From CAYTLW01 sp964438735 (GTDB lineage Bacteria; Myxococcota_A; UBA9042), in NCBI GenBank assembly GCA_964438735.1, contig CAYTLW010000149.1, forward strand, positions 1 through 17,010: DNA of 17,010 nt, in the 5' to 3' direction. The notes beneath the pieces are model-generated. The model saw nothing but the letters and a program-made list of their open reading frames with translations. It was not told the origin of the DNA and searched no databases. Positions 7,923-14,661 of the stretch are shown here, one piece after another. Position 1 is the first letter of the stretch. Every line of letters starts with the position of its first letter. The position numbers and the translations under genes were made by a program.

Positions 7923-9818
7923 ATGACGACGAAGATGGCAAGATGGGCAGCGCTGGGTGCGTGCTGCGTGTTGATTGGAGTGTGTGCGCTGCCGACAGGG
8001 TCGCTGGCGGCCACGCCTGGCACGCTGGTCGTCGAAGGCATGCTCTCCTCCTCCGGCGGGGGCGCGGCGGCCGACGGCCTCTATGACATCACGTTCTCGA
8101 TCTACAACGTGCAGACGGGCGGCTCTGCCGCGTGGACCGAAGGCACGACCAAGGTGGCCGTCAAGAACGGGCAATTCAGCCACGTGCTCGGCAACGCCAA
8201 GCCGCTCAACGCGACCATGCTGGGCAAACTCAACAAGGGCTGGCTGGGCCTGAAGATCGGCCCCGATCCCGAGCTCCCCAGGCAGCGCCTGCACTCGGTG
8301 GCCTACGCTGTCATGGCCGACACGGCGGCGAAACTCTCCTGCTCGGGCTGCGTCGCTGGCGCGCACCTCAAGTCCGGCTCGGTCGGCGCCAACAAGGTCG
8401 GCTTCACGTTCGCCGGCGCCAAAACCAAGGGTGGACCGGCCAACGTGGCTATGGATCTGCAGTGCACCGGATGCGTCACCGTCGCCGAACTCAAGATCGA
8501 CAAGGATCTCGATCTGGGCGGCAACGCGCTGAAGGCCAAAGCCGTGGCCGCAGCCAGCGTGTCGGCCACCACCTTCCAGGGTGACGGCAGCAAGCTCACG
8601 GGCATCAAGATCCCCTCCGGCGAGTGCAAGGTCGCCGGCGAGGTGGTCAAGGGCATCAACCCCGACGGCACGCTCAAGTGCGTCAAGGCGATGGATCCCA
8701 AAGCGCTGCCCGCCGATGGCATCGACGAAATCAGCAACTACCTGCTGCACAACCAGTTCCAGAACACCGACTGCATTCCAAAGGCGGTGCCGATCAAGGA
8801 CAACAATCCCGTCGGCGTGTCTTCGGAGCTGACGTTTGGTGACTACGGCCTGGCGCAGAAGCTCGACGTGCTCATCGATGTCAAGAACAGCGACCTGAAG
8901 ACCGTCATCATCAAGCTCTGGGATCCGAACAACGTCGAGTACCTGCTGTGGGACAAGTCGAAGGCCGGCAACAGCCTGTCGGGCACGTGGCCCTCAAAGA
9001 CCAAGGTGCTCAAGGGCGACCTGACCAAGTGGGTCGGCAAGAACCCCAAGGGCAAGTGGCGCATCCAGGTCATCGATGGCAAGTTCCTGAACAACGGCAA
9101 CGACGGCGCCGTCAACAAGTTCTGCATCAATATCCAGACCTTGAGCAACAAGAAGATCAAGGTGCAGGGCGACCTCTGGGTCACCAACAAGATCCAGGGT
9201 AATGGTGACACCGTCGACATCGGCACACTGCGAATCGACGCTGGCAAGGGCGTGTGTGATGCCAAGCATATCGGCGTGCTGCGCGGCGATCCGAAGAAGG
9301 GCCTGCTCAGCTGCGACGGCAAGTATTGGGTCAGCGCAATGGGCCAGCCGCCGATCTTCCAGGGTGGTTGTGACAACTCACACCCCGGAGGAAATGGCAC
9401 CTGGTGGAATCGCTGCCTCAGCCGAGTCTCCGTCAACACAGGCCCCGAGTATTGGCACCTGGACAGCAAGTCGAAGACGGGCAGCTCGAACAATGCGTAT
9501 GGCCGCTTGTACATCGATCGCGATGGCTGGTACGAGGTCAACACGGCCAATTACGGCCACATGCGCTACATGCACCACTACATCTACGTCTCCAATGTGG
9601 CCATCGGGCAGATCGTCACTTACAACTACACCAACCACCCGCGCGCGCTGGCGTTCAGCAAGGTCATCTACATCAAGAAGGGCCAGTACATCCAAGCCCG
9701 TGTTCACGGTGGTGGCGGCACGAGCCACCTGTGGCACCAGACGAAGGCCTCGCTCAATGGCATCACCTACAGCGGCCACAACTGGCTGACAGTCAAGTAC
9801 ATGGGCCCGAAGCTCTGA
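7923..9818 (+). CDS. Secreted mosaic protein: signal peptide, P-domain-like module, C-terminal C1q/TNF-like domain
   Basis: A 631-aa exported protein of unknown role. The N-terminus has Lys/Arg, a hydrophobic core WAALGACCVLIGVCALP and a likely cleavage after SLA (27-29). Residues 31-135 form a beta-rich module (DGLYDITFSIYNV ... PRQRLHSVAYAV) seen in surface and tail-fibre-like proteins of environmental bacteria. Two Cys-pair repeats follow, CSGCVAGAHL (140-149) and CTGCVTVAEL (181-190). Residues about 312-405 resemble the proprotein-convertase P domain: LDVLIDVKNSDLKTVIIKLW, then GKWRIQVIDGKF and the closing FCINIQ. A Cys-containing spacer leads to a last domain (about 525-631, RLYIDRDGWYEVNTANYG ... 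VIYIKKGQYIQARV) that resembles a C1q/TNF-like jelly roll. ATG 7923 follows GAGG by six bases; an upstream extension to 7803 would bury the signal peptide. It is the only plus-strand gene inside the catabolic cluster and is flanked by direct repeats. Confidence 0.85.
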   Translation: MTTKMARWAALGACCVLIGVCALPTGSLAATPGTLVVEGMLSSSGGGAAADGLYDITFSIYNVQTGGSAAWTEGTTKVAVKNGQFSHVLGNAKPLNATMLGKLNKGWLGLKIGPDPELPRQRLHSVAYAVMADTAAKLSCSGCVAGAHLKSGSVGANKVGFTFAGAKTKGGPANVAMDLQCTGCVTVAELKIDKDLDLGGNALKAKAVAAASVSATTFQGDGSKLTGIKIPSGECKVAGEVVKGINPDGTLKCVKAMDPKALPADGIDEISNYLLHNQFQNTDCIPKAVPIKDNNPVGVSSELTFGDYGLAQKLDVLIDVKNSDLKTVIIKLWDPNNVEYLLWDKSKAGNSLSGTWPSKTKVLKGDLTKWVGKNPKGKWRIQVIDGKFLNNGNDGAVNKFCINIQTLSNKKIKVQGDLWVTNKIQGNGDTVDIGTLRIDAGKGVCDAKHIGVLRGDPKKGLLSCDGKYWVSAMGQPPIFQGGCDNSHPGGNGTWWNRCLSRVSVNTGPEYWHLDSKSKTGSSNNAYGRLYIDRDGWYEVNTANYGHMRYMHHYIYVSNVAIGQIVTYNYTNHPRALAFSKVIYIKKGQYIQARVHGGGGTSHLWHQTKASLNGITYSGHNWLTVKYMGPKL

Positions 9819-9833
9819 CCGCAGACGCAGGCG

Positions 9834-9874
9834 CAAAACAGACAGCACCCGAATGTTAAAACCGCGACACTGCG
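9834..9874 (+). repeat. 41-bp imperfect direct repeat, copy 2
   Basis: Second copy of the element at 7745-7785, same orientation, 2089 bases away. It sits between the converging ends of the secreted-protein gene and iorB, where a promoter or operator would have little to control. Mismatches against copy 1 are at 9836, 9839, 9844, 9856, 9861 and 9865. Confidence 0.85.
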
Positions 9875-9880
9875 CGGCGA

Positions 9881-9895
9881 CGTCGGGTTTCGACG
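9881..9895. terminator. Weak hairpin between convergent genes
   Basis: CGTCG, a five-base loop, then CGACG. It lies between the ends of the secreted-protein gene and iorB, where a terminator is expected, but the stem is only 5 bp and no T-run follows on either strand. Low support. Confidence 0.2.
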
Positions 9896-9911
9896 GGGCC
9901 AATCCGGCCGG

Positions 9912-10538
9912 TCAGCCAGCGAGGCCGACCCCGATCTCCATCGCCCGGCGATTTGCGTGCAGGAACTTCTTCGGCGAGCGCGCCGCCACGGATTGCCACA
10001 GCGCCTCGGCGTCGAAGGGCAATATGCCCAGACCGGCCAGGGCGCCGAGCATCATCACGTTCAGCGTCCGTTTCTCGCCTACGTCGGCCAGCAGTGACGG
10101 GCCGTCCACCACGGTCACATTGTCCGTGATGGCGCCAATCTCGGCGGCGATGGTGTCGAAGGGCGGATAGGTCTCGCCCGCCCGGCTCAACAAGTAGGGC
10201 ACCACGGTGCCTCGATTGATCACCACGTGGGTGTCACTGCGCAGTCGCTCGCGCACTCGGACCACCTCGAGGGGCTCGAATCCGACGACCACATCGGCGC
10301 TGCCGGTCAGGAAGGAGCTGCGCCCGGGTCCCAACAGGACCGTGCATTCCACGCTGCCGCCTCGCTGGGACATGCCGTGCAGCTGACCGACGACGACCGG
10401 GATGCCGGCGCCGTGTGCAGCATCGCCGAGCATCCGTGCGGCTGTCAGCACTCCCTGACCGCCCGCGCCCACCAGCAGCACGCCGAGCCGACGCGACTCG
10501 GTCGTAGCCGTCTGTCCACCTTTGGGGGGGGCGCTCAT
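9912..10538 (-). CDS. iorB: Indolepyruvate ferredoxin oxidoreductase, beta (gamma-domain) subunit
   Basis: A 208-aa subunit that pairs with IorA to convert aryl-pyruvates and CoA to arylacetyl-CoA, CO2 and low-potential electrons. The family is shown by VLLVGAGGQGVLTAARML (20-37), GQLHGMSQRGGSVECTVLLG (51-70), and the later TLNVMMLGALAGLGILPF segment. Length is typical. ATG 10538 overlaps the iorA stop (ATGA), with GGGAG about seven bases ahead inside iorA, so the two chains are probably made together. Codons 3-5 contain a run of eight C on the coding strand (10524-10531), a possible slippage site. The gene ends shortly before copy 2 of the direct repeat. In context the likely substrate is indolepyruvate from tryptophan. 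Confidence 0.93.
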   Translation of the reverse strand: MSAPPKGGQTATTESRRLGVLLVGAGGQGVLTAARMLGDAAHGAGIPVVVGQLHGMSQRGGSVECTVLLGPGRSSFLTGSADVVVGFEPLEVVRVRERLRSDTHVVINRGTVVPYLLSRAGETYPPFDTIAAEIGAITDNVTVVDGPSLLADVGEKRTLNVMMLGALAGLGILPFDAEALWQSVAARSPKKFLHANRRAMEIGVGLAG

Positions 10539-13500
10539 GACGCAGCTCCCAAAGCGCCCGGCTCGATGGCGTCGTTGGGACAGACCTCGGCGCAGACCCC
10601 GCAGCCGGTGCAGAGGGTGGTCTCGATGGCGATTCGTCCGTCTGCGGCGAGCTCAAAGCCGGGACATCCCAACAGGTCGATGCAACTGCGACAGAGTCCG
10701 CATCGCCCGCAGAGCAGGCAGCGCTCGGCCTCGGCGCGGGCGGCCGCTTCGTCCATGACGCCGACCACCTCGCCGAATCCGGAGCGCCGCGCCTGCAGAG
10801 GCCGGTGTGGCGCCGACTGCCTGGGCTTGCGGGGCAACGCTGGCGACGGCAAAGGCGCAGGCCGGGCCGTGGGTGCCGGCGGCGGTCGCTCATTGGCCAG
10901 CTGGTCGCCTCTCAACCGGCGGTCGATGGCCCAGGCGGCGCGCCGGCCGCTGGCGATGGCCGCGGTCACCGTGCGTTCGCCTGGGACCAGGTCGCCAGCG
11001 GCGAAGATGCGCGGATCGGGACTCACGCACGTGCCGGGTTCGACCAGCAGGCAACCGTTCTGATCTATGTCGGGAGCCGCCAGTTCACCGATCAACGCGT
11101 CGCGATCCGGTCGCTGTCCGATGGCCACCAGGACCACGTCAGCCGCCAACGTCAGGCCGTCGACCTCCTCCAGCAGGGGCTCGAAACGCACCCCTGCCGC
11201 CGTCAGGCGAACGGGCTTCACGGCCACGTGCATGGCGACGCCCTCGTCCTCAGCGGCGACGATCTCCTCGGCCAGCGCAGGCATCTCGTCGCGCGGCTCC
11301 AGGCACGCGATGGCCACGGACGTCGCGCCCAGGCGCAGGGCGCAGCGACCCGCATCCATGGCCGCGTTGCCGCCACCGATGACCAGCACACGCTGATCCC
11401 GGACCTGGACCCGGGCACCGGCTCGTCCATCCGCATCGCTCTGGGCCTTCAACCACTCCAACGCCGATACCAACGCGGGCGCATCTACCTCGCCTGCACC
11501 TTCGAGCTGCAGGACACGCGGCTGATGCGCTCCGATGGCCAGGCAAATCGCAGCCACGCCCTCGTCGAACAGGGCAGCGGTGTGCAGGTCGGCGCCGAGG
11601 GCCCGTCCGCCGTGAAAGGACACGCCCAGTTGCAGCACCCGGGCGATGTCCCGCTCCAGCGCCGCCGGCGGCAGGCGGAAGGCGGGGATGCCGCGCGCCA
11701 ACAGGCCACCGGGTCGATCCGCTGCGTCGTAGAGGTCGACCGCGTGGCCACGCATGGCCAGCTCAGCTGCGGCCGCCAGACCCGCCGGACCGGCGCCCAC
11801 CACAGCCACGCGTTGTCCGGTCGACGGCGCCTTGTGGTGCACCAACAGCCCGGGCGCAGCCGTGCGCGCCCACTGGATCACGAAACGCTTCAGGTCGTTG
11901 ATGGCCAGCGCGCCGTCGCTGTCGCGGCGCACGCAAGACGCCTCGCAGGGTCGGTCGCAGACGCGACAAACGGCCTCGGGAAGCACCACGCGATCGACGA
12001 TATAACCCAGCGCCTCTTCGTACTCGCCAGCGGCGATGTGACCGATATAGCCCTGGATGCAAAGCGACAGGGGGCAGCGCTCACTGCACGGCGCCTGCTC
12101 CGGCCGCACTTCGACAGGCCAGGCAGCCCGCGCCCGGGCCATCACCCGTTGCCAGCCCTCCGTCAGCGGCTGGTCGCAACGCAAGCCCAGGTGGTCGCGG
12201 CCGCACGAACGGCAGCGGGCGTCTTGCACCACCAGGGATTGCTCGCTGAAGGGTCGTCCGCTACTGCGCGCATCGTGCACCGGGCAGACTCGTTGCACGA
12301 TGACGACGCTGACCCCTGACGTGTGCCGTGCCCGTTTGAAAGCGGCGATGGTGGCCGGCTGGTCGTAGGGGTCCACGACCTCCAGCGAGGCGGGCTCCAG
12401 GGCGCGGACCACGGCCTCGATTGACGCCTCGTGTTCGGACTTCGCGGCCGGGCTTTCCTGGAAGCCGGTCATGGCGGTGACCCGGTTGTCCAGGATCACC
12501 GCCGCCAGGTTGGCCCGCTCCTTGATGGCATCCAGCAGGGCCGGCATACCCGAATGGAAGAAGGTCGAGTCGCCCATGAATCCAACGGTCCGCTGGCCGG
12601 TCACCTTCGCCACGCCAGAGGCCAGGGTGAAGCCGGCGCCCATGCAAAGCAGCGCGTCGGCGGTGTCCAACGGCGGCCCGTAGCCCAGCGTGTAACAGCC
12701 GATATCGTTGAAGAAGAGTTGCTCATCATCGAACGCGGCGCGGGCGGCGACATAGGCGGCTCGATGGGGGCAGCCGGGACAGAGGGTCGGCGGGCGCGGG
12801 GTGGCGGTGAGCGCGGCTGTGGTTGTGGCTGTGGCCGTGGCTATGGCTGTGGCCGTGGCCGGTTGTTTCGCGACGACTTCGCCGAAGGCCAGACTCAATC
12901 CCGCCCCGATGACGTCGGGCGTGTACTCGAACTCCTCAGGGAAGTGCCCGCTCAACTTGCCCAACACCTCCACCGGCAGCTTCCTTCGGGCGCAGAGGAC
13001 CAGCAATGCTTCCTCCAGGTAGGGCGACAGCTCCTCGACCACGAGCACCTGCTCCACGCCTTGGAGGGCAGCGGCGATGGCGTCTTCGGGCAAGGGATAC
13101 AGGCCGCCCAGGGTCCACAACGCCACGTCCAGGTGATCGCTCAGACCGTCGAGCACGTCGGCGCAGGTCGCCGCTGGTGCGCCCGCGGCCAGGATGACCC
13201 GCCGGGCTGGCCTGCCGCGTCGGAAGAGCCCTTCCTCGGTGACCATGCGACGCGCTGTGGCGAGGCGCCCCTTGATCTCCTGGCGCATGCGCCGGGCGTT
13301 GATCGGGATGGGCACGTAGCGCGATGGATTCGGCCGGAAGCCGGCCGTCGAGGGGGTGCGCAATGAGCCCATGGCCACCGACGTGCGGCTGTGACAGACG
13401 CGGGTGGTGGGGCGCAACAGCACGGGCAACCGGCTGGCCTCGCTCAACTCGAAGGCAAAGCGGGTCATCTCCAGCGCTTCTTGCGGCGTGCTGGGATCGA

Positions 13501-13963
13501 GGACCGGGATGTGCAGCATGGGCCCCAGTCGCCGTTGGTCCTGCTCATTGGGGCTCGTGCGGCACGAGGGATCGCCAGCGCTGACGATGACCATGCCGGC
13601 CTCGACGCCGATGTAGGGGATGGTCGAGATGGGGTCGCCAGCTGACATCAGGCCCAGGTGCTTCATGGCGCAGATGGAGCGAGCCCCGGCCAGGGAGGCG
13701 GCGAAGGCCATCTCGACAGCGATCTTCTCGTTGACCGAGTACTCGAAGTGAAATCCCCGCAATGGCGACAGGCGGGCCAATTCGTCGGTCACCTCTGACG
13801 ATGGCGTGCCCGGGTAACCGCTGGCAAAGCCGATGCCGGCTTCCAGGGCGCCCCGCACAATGGCCTCATTGCCGAGCAAAAGGGCGGCGTGCCCAGGCGT
13901 GTCGACCAGCAGCGGGTGACCGCCGCCGGGCGCCGATCCGCCTCCTGGAACCCCTTGTCCCAT
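10535..13963 (-). CDS. iorA: IorA-type 2-oxoacid oxidoreductase fused to a GltD-like NAD(P)/FAD module and ferredoxin
   Basis: A 1142-aa chain, far above the roughly 600-650 aa of normal IorA. Order: pyrimidine-type domain with SVNEKIAVEMAFAASLAGAR (76-95) and SPNEQDQR (137-144); domain II to about 345; Ala/Thr linker (369-388); CPGCPH (395-400); TPP motif GDST ... LDNR (464-494). Next is a GltD-type iron-sulfur helical domain (Cys626, 630, 635, 666, 669, 673, 677), FAD motif VVGAGPAGLAAA (721-732), NAD(P) motif VIGGGNAAMDAG (861-872) and AAGD at 988-991. A Pro-rich linker (1026-1060) leads to an 8-Fe ferredoxin, CLLCGRCGLCRSC and CTGCGVCAEVCP (1082-1129). The ferredoxin resembles the normal IorA C-terminus, so the flavoprotein appears inserted within IorA. 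It should pass electrons from 2-oxoacid oxidation to NAD(P). ATG 13963 follows GGAGGTGAG. Fusion order is seen; cofactor preference is not known. Confidence 0.92.
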   Translation of the reverse strand: MGQGVPGGGSAPGGGHPLLVDTPGHAALLLGNEAIVRGALEAGIGFASGYPGTPSSEVTDELARLSPLRGFHFEYSVNEKIAVEMAFAASLAGARSICAMKHLGLMSAGDPISTIPYIGVEAGMVIVSAGDPSCRTSPNEQDQRRLGPMLHIPVLDPSTPQEALEMTRFAFELSEASRLPVLLRPTTRVCHSRTSVAMGSLRTPSTAGFRPNPSRYVPIPINARRMRQEIKGRLATARRMVTEEGLFRRGRPARRVILAAGAPAATCADVLDGLSDHLDVALWTLGGLYPLPEDAIAAALQGVEQVLVVEELSPYLEEALLVLCARRKLPVEVLGKLSGHFPEEFEYTPDVIGAGLSLAFGEVVAKQPATATAIATATATTTAALTATPRPPTLCPGCPHRAAYVAARAAFDDEQLFFNDIGCYTLGYGPPLDTADALLCMGAGFTLASGVAKVTGQRTVGFMGDSTFFHSGMPALLDAIKERANLAAVILDNRVTAMTGFQESPAAKSEHEASIEAVVRALEPASLEVVDPYDQPATIAAFKRARHTSGVSVVIVQRVCPVHDARSSGRPFSEQSLVVQDARCRSCGRDHLGLRCDQPLTEGWQRVMARARAAWPVEVRPEQAPCSERCPLSLCIQGYIGHIAAGEYEEALGYIVDRVVLPEAVCRVCDRPCEASCVRRDSDGALAINDLKRFVIQWARTAAPGLLVHHKAPSTGQRVAVVGAGPAGLAAAAELAMRGHAVDLYDAADRPGGLLARGIPAFRLPPAALERDIARVLQLGVSFHGGRALGADLHTAALFDEGVAAICLAIGAHQPRVLQLEGAGEVDAPALVSALEWLKAQSDADGRAGARVQVRDQRVLVIGGGNAAMDAGRCALRLGATSVAIACLEPRDEMPALAEEIVAAEDEGVAMHVAVKPVRLTAAGVRFEPLLEEVDGLTLAADVVLVAIGQRPDRDALIGELAAPDIDQNGCLLVEPGTCVSPDPRIFAAGDLVPGERTVTAAIASGRRAAWAIDRRLRGDQLANERPPPAPTARPAPLPSPALPRKPRQSAPHRPLQARRSGFGEVVGVMDEAAARAEAERCLLCGRCGLCRSCIDLLGCPGFELAADGRIAIETTLCTGCGVCAEVCPNDAIEPGALGAAS
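12815..12862. repeat. Eight imperfect GGCYGT hexamers coding an Ala/Thr linker
   Basis: Eight tandem six-base units (for example GGCTGT, GGCCGT, GGCTAT on the plus strand) inside iorA. On the coding strand they give alternating Ala and Thr at residues about 368-383, just before the CPGC motif of the TPP domain. Length changes would stay in frame. Confidence 0.85.
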
Positions 13964-14018
13964 CTCACCTCCGCCAGAGTTGGCGTCGGGTCCGTCGCGT
14001 ATGACCCTCGTTCGTCAT

Positions 14019-14513
14019 TCAGTCTTCGACCCAGAAGCGCCGACGGCAGCGTGGGTCACCGTCGGGCATGGCCTCCAGGGTCTCGAAGCGCAGGCGGGTG
14101 CCGTGTTCGGCGTTGACACCGTCGACCGTGGATTGGAACCAGTGATCGCAACCGGGCCGATCTTCGGCCATCAGGCCGGTCTTTTCATGCCACTGATGCC
14201 ACGGGCAGCCGTCGTGGGTCAGCCAGGCCTCGTCGCCGCCATCCCCTTTCTGTACAGACGCATCTTCGCCCATGCAGACGCTGCTCCAGGCGATGCTGGC
14301 CGCCACCTGGGCCGCCACGGGTGCGTCCAAGTCGATCCGCTTGTTGTAGGCGCGCGCGGTCTCGCGGCCGGTGATCTGCCACATGCGATTGGTGACATCG
14401 GCCGGGTTCACACCCGGGCAGAGGTCCACTACGGCCTCGTGCCAGGCGAAATGCTGTGCACGCACGATCTCGCACAGGATGGCAAAACGCTTCTCGACGG
14501 GGATGTCGGACAT
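14019..14513 (-). CDS. Small cytosolic protein of uncertain family, possibly ATC-hydrolase-like
   Basis: A 164-aa soluble protein with no signal peptide or membrane segment. It opens with helices (VEKRFAILCEIVRAQHFAWH) and is rich in Trp, His and Cys later on: CPWHQWHEKTG, then RPGCDHWFQSTVDGVN and a closing AMPDGDPRCRRRFWVED. The late pattern (GCD, N, leu-rich strand, MPxGDxxC) recalls the L-2-amino-thiazoline-4-carboxylate hydrolase-like family, whose named member opens an N-heterocycle, but I am not certain of the match. ATG 14513 follows GAGG by six bases. It is first of the minus-strand group and ends 55 bases before iorA, so co-transcription is likely. A role in the aryl-pyruvate or indole pathway is only suggested by position. 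Confidence 0.75.
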   Translation of the reverse strand: MSDIPVEKRFAILCEIVRAQHFAWHEAVVDLCPGVNPADVTNRMWQITGRETARAYNKRIDLDAPVAAQVAASIAWSSVCMGEDASVQKGDGGDEAWLTHDGCPWHQWHEKTGLMAEDRPGCDHWFQSTVDGVNAEHGTRLRFETLEAMPDGDPRCRRRFWVED

Positions 14514-14661
14514 GGGAACCTCGCTTCGTGGGCCGGGAGCAGCGGCAGGGGTTTCATCCTTCCGCCTTTGTAGCTGCTGTTGTCAAGAATAGGCCCGCAG
14601 CCGCCGGCTGGTGCCACAGACCTTGCATGTGCCAACCTCCAGGTCCTGCCGGCGGAGCGCC
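14514..14661. other. Divergent promoter region, 148 bases
   Basis: Separates the iorA group (minus) from the RND exporter (plus), so promoters for both should be here. A TTGACA hexamer occurs on the minus strand at 14581-14586 but has no acceptable -10 box at 16-18 bases. No operator-like palindrome or sigma-54 element is convincing. Confidence 0.4.

Noticed and set aside
7745..9874. Insertion sequence or CRISPR explanation for the 41-bp repeats
   Set aside because: The copies are direct, not inverted, no transposase or integrase is present, and there are only two copies more than 2 kb apart.
14581..14586. Perfect TTGACA on the minus strand as a promoter for the 164-aa gene
   Set aside because: The hexamers 16 to 18 bases downstream are G-rich and do not resemble a -10 box.
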